This document shows positions 8,902 to 17,186 of a DNA stretch of 64,000 bases, one piece after another. Source of the DNA: Anaerolineaceae bacterium (GTDB taxonomy: Bacteria > Chloroflexota > Anaerolineae > Aggregatilineales > Phototrophicaceae); assembly GCA_020634165.1 (NCBI GenBank), contig JACKCF010000001.1, positions 1,178,001-1,242,000 on the forward strand, read 5' to 3'. The position numbers and the translations under genes were made by a program. The notes under the pieces are model-generated. The model was not told the DNA's origin and made no database searches. It saw only the letters and a program-made list of their open reading frames with translations. The first letter of the stretch is position 1. Every line of letters starts with the position of its first letter.

Positions 8902-10125
8902 ATGGCACAGACGGTACGCAGTGGGGCGTTTTCAGCGCTGCGTCACAGCAACTTCCGATGGTATTTTGGCGGTCAGCTTATCTCGATTACGGGCAGTTGG
9001 ATGCAGGCCTTGGCCCAGGGTTGGCTGGTTTTCCAGCTTACGCGCTCGGAACTCGCCCTGGGGGTTGTTGCTTGTGCGGCGGGGATTCCGTCGCTCTTTC
9101 TATCACCTTTTGCAGGTGTCATTGTAGATCGCTTCTCACGCCGAACTCTCCTGCTCATCACCCAGACCATGCAGATGATTCTGGCTTTCATATTAGCTGC
9201 ACTCGTCTTCGCGAACACGGTGCAGGTCTGGCATATTGTTTTGCTGGCCTTCTTGCTTGGCTTGACCAAAATTGTTGATGCGCCGGCACGTCAGGCGTTC
9301 ATCAAGGATATGGTTGGCCTTGATGACATGTCTAGCGGTATAACGCTCAACTCCATTATGGTGAATGGTGGTCGCGTTATTGGGCCATCCCTGGCTGGCA
9401 TTCTGTTGGCGACGCTTGGGGCGGGTTGGTGCTTCTTCGTTAACGGCGTTACATTTCTGGCGGTGCTGGTTTCACTGCTGGTCATTCAGGAGACATACCG
9501 GGTCCCGTCGATTGGCAAAGGGGCGCCAATTAAGCAAATGCGGGAAGGATTGGCTTTTTCCCGCCGTCACGAGTCGATTCTGCCGTTGCTGTTGCTGGCC
9601 GCCGTTGGCTCGATCTTCGCGGTCAATACCATCACACTGCTGCCTGCCTTCGCTGATGTTGTCTTGCATTCGCCAGTAGATGGCCTCTCGCTGCTCAGTG
9701 CTGCGCAGGGGGTTGGCGCGATTCTCGGTGGATTGGCGCTCGCTGCTCTGGTCAATCATTTTGGGCATGGGCGCGTTGTATCGGTCATGATCCTTCTCTG
9801 GTCGGTCAGCATCATCCTGTTGGCAATCAGCACGGAAATCAACCTGGCGATGTTTTTGATGGCTATTTTCGGCGTTGCCTTTGTGCTGTTCTTCGTCAAT
9901 GTTAATACCATGATTCAACTCGAAGTTCCTGATAGTTATCGTGGCCGGGTCATGAGTCTGTTTACATTGACGTTCCTTGGTTTGACACCCTTGAGTGCCC
10001 TGATTATCGGTGCTATTGCTGAGTTTATCGGGACGCCGCAAACATTGGTCCTCGTCGGGCTGGCAAATGGTAGCCTTGCTCTGGCGATCTTGTTCCGCTG
10101 GCGCGGTGTCTGGCGCATCGCCTAA
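8902..10125 (+). CDS. MFS transporter (EntS-like exporter family)
   Basis: About 407 residues with 12 predicted transmembrane helices. The opening SALRHSNFRWYFGGQLIS, the loop VIVDRFSRRTLLLITQ between helices 2 and 3, and the mid-protein PARQAFIKDMV are typical of the MFS_3 branch that includes the enterobactin exporter EntS and macrolide exporters. The substrate cannot be predicted. A GTG at 8893 is an alternative start; neither has a strong ribosome site. A terminator follows 27 bases after the stop. Confidence 0.85.
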   Translation: MAQTVRSGAFSALRHSNFRWYFGGQLISITGSWMQALAQGWLVFQLTRSELALGVVACAAGIPSLFLSPFAGVIVDRFSRRTLLLITQTMQMILAFILAALVFANTVQVWHIVLLAFLLGLTKIVDAPARQAFIKDMVGLDDMSSGITLNSIMVNGGRVIGPSLAGILLATLGAGWCFFVNGVTFLAVLVSLLVIQETYRVPSIGKGAPIKQMREGLAFSRRHESILPLLLLAAVGSIFAVNTITLLPAFADVVLHSPVDGLSLLSAAQGVGAILGGLALAALVNHFGHGRVVSVMILLWSVSIILLAISTEINLAMFLMAIFGVAFVLFFVNVNTMIQLEVPDSYRGRVMSLFTLTFLGLTPLSALIIGAIAEFIGTPQTLVLVGLANGSLALAILFRWRGVWRIA

Positions 10126-10151
10126 CCTCTCCCTGCCTTCACCATGAATGT

Positions 10152-10181
10152 AAAAGGAGCGCTCATCGGCACTCCTTTTTT
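10152..10181 (+). terminator. Terminator between MFS gene and thiolase
   Basis: An 8-base-pair stem (AAAAGGAG/CTCCTTTT) with a 12-base loop, ending in TTTT. The A-run on the left arm also makes it a plausible terminator for the minus-strand beta-oxidation genes that converge here. Confidence 0.7.
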
Positions 10182-10242
10182 GCTTACAGTTGCTTTGCAC
10201 TCAATAGCCCTCTCATCTCATAGGGATTAGGGTGGGGTCTAC

Positions 10243-11427
10243 TTACTGCAAATTCTCGAAAATACCGGCAGCACCCATGCCGCCACCGATGCACATCGTC
10301 ACCATACCATATCTGCCGCCACGCCGCCGCATCTCGTTCATGAGTTGCACCGTCAGCTTGGCACCCGTGCATCCCAGCGGATGCCCCAGCGCAATCGCGC
10401 CCCCATTCACATTGACCTTTTCCGGGTCCAAACCTAATTCCCGAATCACCGCCAGCGATTGCGAAGCAAAGGCCTCATTCAGTTCAATCAGGTCGATGTC
10501 ATCCAGCGATAGGCCAGCCCGTTCCAGCACCTTCGGAATCGCCTTAATCGGTCCCACGCCCATGATCTCTGGTCGCACGCCTGCCACCGCAAAGCCAACA
10601 AAGCGCATCAGCGGCTTCATTCCCAATTCTTCGGCCTTCGACCGCTCCATAATGATGACTCCGGCAGCACCATCGCTCAGTGGGCTGGCGTTCCCCGCCG
10701 TGATGCTGCCACCTTGCTTAAAGACGGGCTTCAGGCCCGATAGCCCCTCGACAGTTGTTTCTCGCCGCAGGTGTTCATCCTGTTCCAGCCGCATGCTGAC
10801 CGCTGTAGGCAGGCCATTCTCACCGATGATCGTTTCTTCCCATTCAAACGGCACGATTTCCTCGGCGAATTTGCCACTATCGGTAGCAGCAGCAGCCCGC
10901 TGATGGCTTTGATAAGCAAAAGCATCCTGATCTTCGCGGCTGATGCCAAACTCGCTGGCGACTCGTTCCGCCGTCAGGCCCATGCTCATATACACATTCG
11001 GGTCATTTTCCGCCATATACGGGTTCGGGCTGAGGTGATGACCTGTCATCGGCACCGACGACATGCTCTCTGCACCGCCAGCGATGATGATGTCGGCCTC
11101 ATTGGCGATGATGCTGTTGGCCGCCATCGCAATTGACTGCAAGCCGCTGGAACAGAAGCGGTTCACCGTCTGCCCCGGAACCTCTACAGGCAAACCCGCC
11201 CGCAGCGAAATCACCCGCGCGAAGTTCAATCCCTGGCTGCCTTCTGGCATGGCGCAGCCGACTACCACATCGTCGATGTCTTCCGGCGCGATTTTACCCT
11301 CCGTCTGACGTAGTAGTTCCTTAATAACTGTGGCGGCCATATCATCAGAACGGGCATTTTTGGTACTGCCACGTACCGCCTTACCCACAGCGGTACGGGT
11401 GCCAGCGACAATCACTGCTTCTCGCAT
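10243..11427 (-). CDS. fadA: Acetyl-CoA C-acyltransferase (thiolase)
   Basis: 394 residues from the ATG at 11427 (an upstream TTG at 11433 is possible). It cleaves 3-ketoacyl-CoA with CoA to give acetyl-CoA, the last step of beta-oxidation. The catalytic residues are visible: nucleophile Cys92 in NRFCSSG, His349 in GGAIALGHPLG and Cys379 in VTMCIGGG. It lies downstream of the FadN-type fusion gene on the same strand, with a 283-base gap holding two palindromes. The pair is the normal two-gene beta-oxidation unit. A biosynthetic acetoacetyl-CoA role is possible but less likely here. Confidence 0.92.
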   Translation of the reverse strand: MREAVIVAGTRTAVGKAVRGSTKNARSDDMAATVIKELLRQTEGKIAPEDIDDVVVGCAMPEGSQGLNFARVISLRAGLPVEVPGQTVNRFCSSGLQSIAMAANSIIANEADIIIAGGAESMSSVPMTGHHLSPNPYMAENDPNVYMSMGLTAERVASEFGISREDQDAFAYQSHQRAAAATDSGKFAEEIVPFEWEETIIGENGLPTAVSMRLEQDEHLRRETTVEGLSGLKPVFKQGGSITAGNASPLSDGAAGVIIMERSKAEELGMKPLMRFVGFAVAGVRPEIMGVGPIKAIPKVLERAGLSLDDIDLIELNEAFASQSLAVIRELGLDPEKVNVNGGAIALGHPLGCTGAKLTVQLMNEMRRRGGRYGMVTMCIGGGMGAAGIFENLQ

Positions 11428-11464
11428 AATCAAGTATCCTCAAAAACTAAAGGTCAATTTTCTG

Positions 11465-11490
11465 TCGTAGGGGCACAATACATTGTGCCC
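11465..11490. repeat. GTAGGG palindrome, copy 2
   Basis: GTAG followed by a hairpin with nine-base arms GGGCACAAT/ATTGTGCCC around two central bases. It is a CACAA-arm variant of the dispersed family and lies in the gap between thiolase and the fusion gene. Confidence 0.8.
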
Positions 11491-11518
11491 AAAAGGCTTA
11501 TTGTGTCTACTTTTTGTC

Positions 11519-11540
11519 GTGGCAAGGCATGTCTTGCCAC
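11519..11540. repeat. Degenerate palindrome of the same family
   Basis: GTGGCAAG and CTTGCCAC form an 8-base-pair stem around GCATGT. The core resembles the CAAG-arm copy at 15077 but the GTAGGG lead is changed to GTGG. It lies 29 bases after copy 2. Confidence 0.6.
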
Positions 11541-11710
11541 TCGCCATTTCTGCACGTTTTTCGTAGCCACGATGCGTTCGTTCTTTTTGCAAAACACTTC
11601 TGGATAGGTTGACCAAATACGCTTGATGAAAATCACTGATTTTCATAACCAGAGTTTTTTTGTGTCACCTTTTTCGCAAAAAAGGTGGCAATCCCTAACC
11701 TCGTTTTACC

Positions 11711-14107
11711 CTAATTTCGCAGCGGCTTGTTATTCTGCAACATATACATCATGCGCTCCTGCGACTTCGGCTCCATGAACAACTCGATGAATCCTTGCCG
11801 TTCCAGCGCAAAGAACACATCCTGCGATAGCCACTGCGGCTGCGACAGCGCGCCACCGGAGAGAATTTTGGCAACCTTACTGGCGATCAGGGCGTCATGG
11901 TCGGTTGCATAGCCACCTTCTTTAAAGCCCTCCACAGCCAGTATCATCGCACTATAGGCATCGCGACCCGCCGCATAGATTTGTTCCGGCGCTTTCGGCT
12001 CATAACTGGCAGCCATCCCCAGCGCGAAAGCCTTTGCCTCGCCCAGCAAATGATCCCGATTCATGACGATCTTGTCCGTTGCACTCAGGAAGCCCATATC
12101 GCGCGCCTGCTTGGCGCTCTCCGCGACTTTGGCGGTGGCGATATTCTCGAAGGCTTTTTGCAGGGGCGCTAGCAAGTCATCACTGCCGCTGGCTGCAACC
12201 GGATTCACCAGCCGCCGGACCAGTTCCTTGCAACCGCCGCCTGCGGGCAAAATCCCCACACCGACTTCTACCAGCCCGATATACAGTTCCATGTGGGCGA
12301 CAATCGCATCCCCGGCCATGACCATTTCCGCACCGCCGCCCAGCGCCATATTGCTGGGCGCGACCACGACTGGCTTGGACGCATATTTCAGATCATAGGT
12401 CAGATATTGCAGCCGCTTGATGTAATCGTCTAACCCCTCGATGCCCGTCTCCTGAATGCCCTGCAAGACATCCATCAGGTTGGCCCCAATCGAGAAGCGC
12501 TCATGGTCATGCCCGATGACCAGCGCCTTCCATTCCGGTTGTTCGAGCAGCTCAATCGCCTGGTAACCGGCGTCGATGAATCCTTGGGTGATCGTCTGCT
12601 GCTTGGTCGTGAATTCCCACAGCAGGACACCATCGCCCATATCATAAATAGTGCCGTCGCCGTTGCTCCAGACCTGCTTGCCATCAGCCTGCAAATCGGC
12701 TACGGCAATTACCAACGGATCGTGTTCCGTTGGCACGTAATTACCTGCTTGTGGGCTGTAATAGCCAATGACTTTGCCGCTGTCGTTGGCTTGGTAAAAA
12801 GTCTCATTGCCTTTCGCGACCATATCCTTGACCCACTGTGCCACTGGATAGCCTGCCGCCTCAAAAGCGTCAATGGTTTCCGCGACGCCAATCGCATCCC
12901 ATATCTCGAACGGCCCCATCTCATGGCCAAAGCCCCATTTCTGGGCGTTGTCGATGTTGATGATGCTCTCGGTGATTTCCGGCACGCGGTTGGAGGCATA
13001 CGCCAGATAAAAGGCGTGCATATGCCACAGGAATTCTCCGGCGCGATCATCGGCATTCATCAGCAGCCGAAGTCGTTCACCGAGTGGCTTGACCTTGCCG
13101 TATTCCTTCACACTGTCGAACTTTGGGCTGGTTGGCGGCTCATACTCGCGCGTCTTAAGGTTCAGCGCCCACAATTCTTTTTTGCCACCCTCGCGCCGCA
13201 TCCAGTAAAAGCCCTTGTCTGTCTTGCGACCGAGTTGGTTCTGTTCCAGCATGTAATCTGAAAGTTCGTTCGCCGCCGGATGATTCAAGACCTCGCGCGC
13301 TGGATCGTCCGGAATATTCGGGTACAGGTTGCGCGCCACATGCACGGCGATGTCAAACCCGACCAGATCGTTCAAATTAAACGTCGCTGTTTTCGGACGA
13401 CCAATCAGCGGCCCGGTTAGCGCATCGACTTCCTCGACGCTGTAGTCATGGTCCAGCGCGTAATTCATGGCCTGCATGCCTGACATCGACATGAAGCGAT
13501 TGCCAATAAAATTCGGCGTGTCTTTACACAACACCACACCCTTACCGAGCGTCTTCGTCCCAAAGCCCATCATGAAATCGACTAATTCTGGGTCAGTATC
13601 CGGCGTCGGAATCACTTCCAAAAGCCGTAAATAGCGCGGCGGATTGAAGAAGTGCGTACCTAAAAAGCGCTTGCGCACATCTTCCGGCAAGCCCTCAGCG
13701 ATCTGGTGAATCGGCAAACCGGATGTATTCGTGCTGATGATCGTGTTTTCACCGACAATTTGAGCCAGTTTGCCCATCAGATCGCGCTTGATGTCCAACC
13801 GTTCGACCACCACCTCGATCACCCAATCGACATCCGCCAGCTTATCCAGATCATCTTCCAGGTTGCCCGTGTGGATGAGCTTCAAATCGTCCTGGCTGAA
13901 CAACTGCGCCGGACGCATTTTCTGCATGGCTTTGACGTTGGCATCGACAATCGCATTGCGTTTGGCGGCAGGGTCGCCAGGGGAGGTGCCTCTGGCTGGG
14001 ATATCCAGCAGCAGTGTTGGAATACCGCCGCCCGCCAGCAGTGCCGCGATGCCGCCGCCCATCGTCCCGCTGCCCAGTACCGCCGCCTTCTTAATCGAAT
14101 AGGTCAT
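11711..14107 (-). CDS. fadN: 3-hydroxyacyl-CoA dehydrogenase/enoyl-CoA hydratase fusion (FadN-type)
   Basis: 798 residues. It combines two beta-oxidation steps: hydration of enoyl-CoA and NAD-dependent oxidation of 3-hydroxyacyl-CoA. The N-terminal Rossmann motif is VLGSGTMGGGIAALL. Next come the HAD C-terminal domains (FLGTHFFNPPRYLRLLEVIP, then RPKTATFNLNDLVGFD). From about residue 490 there is a crotonase domain (VIGHDHERFSIGANL, then MALGGGAEMVMAGD). The dehydrogenase-first order is that of Bacillus FadN, not E. coli FadB. The start is moved from 14176 to the ATG at 14107, where the Rossmann fold begins. The thiolase follows on the same strand. Confidence 0.92.
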   Translation of the reverse strand: MTYSIKKAAVLGSGTMGGGIAALLAGGGIPTLLLDIPARGTSPGDPAAKRNAIVDANVKAMQKMRPAQLFSQDDLKLIHTGNLEDDLDKLADVDWVIEVVVERLDIKRDLMGKLAQIVGENTIISTNTSGLPIHQIAEGLPEDVRKRFLGTHFFNPPRYLRLLEVIPTPDTDPELVDFMMGFGTKTLGKGVVLCKDTPNFIGNRFMSMSGMQAMNYALDHDYSVEEVDALTGPLIGRPKTATFNLNDLVGFDIAVHVARNLYPNIPDDPAREVLNHPAANELSDYMLEQNQLGRKTDKGFYWMRREGGKKELWALNLKTREYEPPTSPKFDSVKEYGKVKPLGERLRLLMNADDRAGEFLWHMHAFYLAYASNRVPEITESIINIDNAQKWGFGHEMGPFEIWDAIGVAETIDAFEAAGYPVAQWVKDMVAKGNETFYQANDSGKVIGYYSPQAGNYVPTEHDPLVIAVADLQADGKQVWSNGDGTIYDMGDGVLLWEFTTKQQTITQGFIDAGYQAIELLEQPEWKALVIGHDHERFSIGANLMDVLQGIQETGIEGLDDYIKRLQYLTYDLKYASKPVVVAPSNMALGGGAEMVMAGDAIVAHMELYIGLVEVGVGILPAGGGCKELVRRLVNPVAASGSDDLLAPLQKAFENIATAKVAESAKQARDMGFLSATDKIVMNRDHLLGEAKAFALGMAASYEPKAPEQIYAAGRDAYSAMILAVEGFKEGGYATDHDALIASKVAKILSGGALSQPQWLSQDVFFALERQGFIELFMEPKSQERMMYMLQNNKPLRN

Positions 14108-14150
14108 TGATGAATAAATCCTTTCAAAAAATACAAGTTTGCTTTTTACC

Positions 14151-14174
14151 GTAGGGACGCAGCATGCTGCGTCC
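14151..14174. repeat. GTAGGG palindrome, copy 3
   Basis: A perfect 20-base palindrome, GGACGCAGCATGCTGCGTCC (14155-14174), preceded by GTAG. It belongs to the ACGCAGC-arm class shared with the copies at 31319 and 35042. Confidence 0.85.
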
Positions 14175-14196
14175 ACTACAAAATGAGCTTAATCTA

Positions 14197-14221
14197 TCGT
14201 AGGGGCACAATATATTGTGCC
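14197..14221. repeat. GTAGGG palindrome, copy 4
   Basis: CGTAGG followed by a perfect 18-base palindrome, GGCACAATATATTGTGCC (14204-14221). It lies 22 bases after copy 3 and just past the stop of the SDR gene. Confidence 0.82.
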
Positions 14222-14237
14222 TATTACCGACTTCAAA

Positions 14238-14939
14238 TTACCACTGATGATACCCGCCATCATAAATCCGGTACCCACCTGTATCCGCCATCGACAGCCC
14301 ATTAATCACCCGCCACTGGCCGCTAGTGCTGGTATCAACCGTGATGCTGGCACTGGGACCGCCCATATCAGTCTGCACCCAACCTGGGTCCATTGCGATC
14401 ACAATAATGCCATCGCCTCTCAAATCAACCGACAGGCTTTGGGCAGCCATATTGATAGCCGCCTTGCTCATACGGTAGGCGTAGCTCCCGCCGGATGATC
14501 CGCTGATTGATCCCATGCCGGATGACATCATGACGATGCGCGAGTTGCTGCCTTTTTTGAGCAGGTCATGATATGCTTGGACAACGATCATCGGACCTGT
14601 GACGTTTACGTGCAAAACGCGGCTGACCGTGTCCATATCCAGGTTGCCGAGTCGGCTGGCTTTATCACGCGGATTGATGGCAGCATTGTTGATGAGCACA
14701 TCCAGCGAATCGGTATATTGCTTGACGGCATCAACGCTGGCCTTAATCGACACTGCATCGCTGACATCCAACGGAATGAGATGCAGTTTGTCGCCATATT
14801 GATTGCCGAGAGCGGTTAGCTCGGCAGCGTCTTCCGGTGTGCGGCAGGCGGCGAAAACCATATCACCATTGGCCAACGCCTGCTTGACGAGTCCCAACCC
14901 AATACCGCGATTGCTCCCTGTGATGAGTACTTTCTGCAT
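14238..14939 (-). CDS. Short-chain dehydrogenase/reductase (C-factor-like)
   Basis: About 233 residues. It has the SDR cofactor motif ITGSNRGIGLG, the NNAA motif (LINNAAI), catalytic Ser in VMMSSGMGS and the YxxxK pair in YRMSK. The start at 14939 (MQKVLIT) has GGGGA five bases upstream; an in-frame TTG/ATG further out lacks this. It resembles the CsgA/C-factor group of SDRs, whose substrates are mostly unknown. It lies between the FadN-type gene and a FabG-like SDR on the same strand, so a role on hydroxyacyl or oxoacyl compounds is plausible but unproven. Confidence 0.85.
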   Translation of the reverse strand: MQKVLITGSNRGIGLGLVKQALANGDMVFAACRTPEDAAELTALGNQYGDKLHLIPLDVSDAVSIKASVDAVKQYTDSLDVLINNAAINPRDKASRLGNLDMDTVSRVLHVNVTGPMIVVQAYHDLLKKGSNSRIVMMSSGMGSISGSSGGSYAYRMSKAAINMAAQSLSVDLRGDGIIVIAMDPGWVQTDMGGPSASITVDTSTSGQWRVINGLSMADTGGYRIYDGGYHQW

Positions 14940-15076
14940 CTGTTCCCCTAACTGACTGCAATTAATCAAATCCGAATTTAATTAATAGAATACAGCATTC
15001 CCGCGCAAATGACATGAGAATGCTGTAAGTTGTTTCGTGCTATGTTGACATGATTCCCAAATAGAACATTGGAATC

Positions 15077-15100
15077 GTAGGGGCAAGACATGTCTTGCCC
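15077..15100. repeat. GTAGGG palindrome, copy 5
   Basis: A perfect 20-base palindrome, GGGCAAGACATGTCTTGCCC (15081-15100), preceded by GTAG (15077-15080). It lies in the gap between the two SDR genes. Confidence 0.85.
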
Positions 15101-15175
15101 ACTGTGGGGCAATGAAAAAGGCGCCTTTAAACGTCGGCTTCTGTGGCATGAATTGCTGATTGCGGACAGCCTTTT

Positions 15176-15994
15176 TTACATCCCACCCGCGATTTCCAGC
15201 ACCTGGCCGCTGACGTAGTTGGAGAGGGGGCTGGCGAAGAACAGCATCGGTCCAGCAGCTTCATCAACACTGCCAGGGCGGCCCATCGGGATCGTCTTGA
15301 ACAGCATGTCACGCACTTTGTCCGGCATACCCAGCGTGATCGTTTGACCTTCGCGCTCGGTTTCTTCACCGCCGCGCGTCTGCGTCAGGCGCGTGTCAAT
15401 GTAACCGAAGGCGATTGCATTCACCTGAATATTGAAAATGCCCCATTCTTTGGAAAGCGTCTTCGTCAGGCCGATCAGTCCCGCCTTGCCAGAAGCATAA
15501 TTCGCTTGGCCAATATTGCCGCGTGTGCCGGTCGTGCTGCTGACGTTGATGATCTTGCGCGCCTGGGCTGCGCCATTGGCTTCGATTTCCTGCTTGGCGA
15601 CTTCACGCATATACGGGATCGCTGCCTTGATGATCTTGAACGGCGCTGTCAGGTGAATGGCGATGATGGCATCCCATTGGTCGTCGGTCATCTTGTGGAT
15701 GAGGGAATCCCAGGTATAGCCAGCATTATTCACCAGAATATCCAGCTTTCCCCAGCGATCAATCGTATTGCCAATCAGGGCTTCGATGTCGCTGTCTTTG
15801 GTGACATCGCCCGCAACGGCCAGGGCTTCACCACCCGCTGCTTCGATCTCTGCGACCAGGGCATTGGCCGGAACCGGATCAATATCGTTGATGACGACTT
15901 TCGCGCCGTATTGCGCATAGAGCTTGGCAGTCGCCGCGCCGATACCGCGCCCGCTGCCCGTGACGATAGCAACTTTATCTTGGAGTAGGGTCAT
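15176..15994 (-). CDS. SDR oxidoreductase, FabG-like
   Basis: 272 residues from the ATG at 15994, which has GAGG six bases upstream. It has the classic SDR motifs: VTGSGRGIGAAT cofactor loop, a GDV(T) acidic/adenine contact, LVNNAGYTWD, catalytic Ser in INVSSTTG and YASGK (YxxxK). The sequence most resembles 3-oxoacyl-ACP/3-oxoacyl-CoA reductases (FabG family). Placed between a TetR gene and beta-oxidation genes, it may act on 3-oxoacyl-CoA or 3-hydroxyacyl-CoA intermediates. The C-terminal part (SNYVSGQVLEIAGGM) is canonical. The exact substrate is open. Confidence 0.87.
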   Translation of the reverse strand: MTLLQDKVAIVTGSGRGIGAATAKLYAQYGAKVVINDIDPVPANALVAEIEAAGGEALAVAGDVTKDSDIEALIGNTIDRWGKLDILVNNAGYTWDSLIHKMTDDQWDAIIAIHLTAPFKIIKAAIPYMREVAKQEIEANGAAQARKIINVSSTTGTRGNIGQANYASGKAGLIGLTKTLSKEWGIFNIQVNAIAFGYIDTRLTQTRGGEETEREGQTITLGMPDKVRDMLFKTIPMGRPGSVDEAAGPMLFFASPLSNYVSGQVLEIAGGM

Positions 15995-16098
15995 TTCGTG
16001 CCTCTTACACATAAAGGCGATGGCTGTTCACCATCGCGCTATAAATCGCGGGTTTGCGCCTGCTGTGGAAACAGTAGATGTCCGCAGGCGAGGACATC

Positions 16099-16785
16099 TC
16101 AGACCATTTCTTCCCTGATGACTGTCAGCGAGGTGAGGAATGTGTCACTCATAATCTCTGCAACCTGCTCACCGGATAGGCGGCCACTTGGCTTGAACCA
16201 TACGCCCACCCAGTTATGAGCGCCCAGCATGGCTTTGGCGACAATCGCCGCATCCACCTGCCGGAACTCACCGGAAGCCATGCCGGCTTCAATCACATTG
16301 CGGAACTGCCGCTCGAATGAGGCGCGTCTTTGGAAGAAGCTGTCACGCCGTTGGATAAATTCCTCGATAGTGGCTTCATCATTGGTGCTGCTGCCACGTG
16401 GGCCGAAGTTCGCATTCAGCAGCGATTTGATCTCAAAGACCATTGCCGCGCCGATGGCTGTGTTCGTAGTGACTTCCAGCACATGCGTATGGATCATCGC
16501 CCGCATTTTCTCGGTGTTACTTAAGCGGGTATCGGCCGCAATTGGCTCGACCTTGGCAATCGCCTGCTCTAGGCCTAATTCCAGCACAGCCAGCAGCAAA
16601 AAATCCTTACTCTTAAAATGATGATACAGGCTGGCGGCGGTCAGGTTCACCCGCGCGGCGATGTCTTTCATCGTGGTGGCGTCATAACCATGTTCGCGTA
16701 AGGCGTCCGCAGCCGCCCGAACAATTTCCTCCGGGCTGACGGATTGGTCGGCGGGTTTACGTGCCAAAACAGGTCCCTTCAACAA
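16099..16785 (-). CDS. TetR-family transcriptional regulator
   Basis: About 228 residues. The N-terminal helix-turn-helix reads EEIVRAAADALREHGYDATTMKDIAARVNLTAASLYHHFKSKD in pieces, the TetR signature. The long helical C-terminal ligand-binding domain ends VGVWFKPSGRLSGEQVAEIM, a pattern common in TetR regulators of fatty-acid genes (FadR/PsrA-like). No ATG fits; the frame begins at TTG 16785, and another TTG at 16770 has GGGA upstream. It is the promoter-proximal gene of the minus-strand acyl-CoA cluster and probably represses it, with an acyl-CoA as likely ligand (inference). Confidence 0.85.
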   Translation of the reverse strand: MLKGPVLARKPADQSVSPEEIVRAAADALREHGYDATTMKDIAARVNLTAASLYHHFKSKDFLLLAVLELGLEQAIAKVEPIAADTRLSNTEKMRAMIHTHVLEVTTNTAIGAAMVFEIKSLLNANFGPRGSSTNDEATIEEFIQRRDSFFQRRASFERQFRNVIEAGMASGEFRQVDAAIVAKAMLGAHNWVGVWFKPSGRLSGEQVAEIMSDTFLTSLTVIREEMV

Positions 16786-16858
16786 TCACTTAATAGCTTG
16801 AGCAGATAAGTATGTTGGTTGTTTTTCGATGTTTCAACTAAGTATCTAAGCTCCAGGT

Positions 16859-16957
16859 CGTTAGTCATTAGTTTTTAGTTTCTTGCCAATTTGCTACGCA
16901 GCGTAATGATTGGCGCTATATTTTGGCAAAGTCAACTAATAACGAACAGCTAAAAAC
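16859..16957. repeat. Imperfect long inverted repeat
   Basis: The left arm (16859-16890: CGTTAGTCATTAGTTTTTAG, then TTTCTTGCCAAT) is partly complementary to the right arm (16919-16957: ATTTTGGCAAAGTCAACTAA, then TAACGAACAGCTAAAAACG). The centre has a small hairpin TACGC-A-GCGTA (16895-16905). It could be a decayed miniature mobile element or a folded regulatory RNA; neither is shown. Confidence 0.45.
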
Positions 16958-17092
16958 GCTAGACTTATCTTAATCAAATTGCAGTTTGATTATACCAGTG
17001 GCCAAAGGCCAATCAAGCACCTGCGAACGATATAAAGGTGTTCTGTATAAAACACCAAAGAATGTTTAGTCAAAGTGTCAGGCAGGGTGGGG

Positions 17093-17121
17093 TTCTTATC
17101 TGCATCTAGGGTCGCTATAAT
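17093..17121 (+). promoter_or_regulatory. Putative sigma-70-type promoter of serB-like gene
   Basis: A perfect -10 box TATAAT (17116-17121) has TTCTTA 17 bases upstream (17093-17098). The -35 is weak, but spacing and position (about 65 bases before the start codon) fit. Confidence 0.5.
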
Positions 17122-17186
17122 GCACACTGCCGTGCCTGTGACAATCAGACATGCAGTCATTCGTAAGAGCAGTACTCGGAGATCAC

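Larger units (their letters stand above)
16786..17186. other. Intergenic region between TetR and serB-like genes
   Basis: A 400-base non-coding stretch, AT-rich relative to its neighbours. It holds an imperfect long inverted repeat (16859-16957) and a plausible plus-strand promoter (17093-17121) for the serB-like gene. The minus-strand promoter for TetR must also lie here but was not clearly identified. No RNA gene was recognised. Confidence 0.5.

Noticed and set aside
9472..10200. Minus-strand frame of 242 residues
   Set aside because: Opposite the MFS gene; highly polar, Gln-rich translation typical of an antisense shadow.
11440..11646. Small overlapping frames in the thiolase-fadN gap
   Set aside because: They run through two palindromes and have no ribosome site; treated as non-coding.
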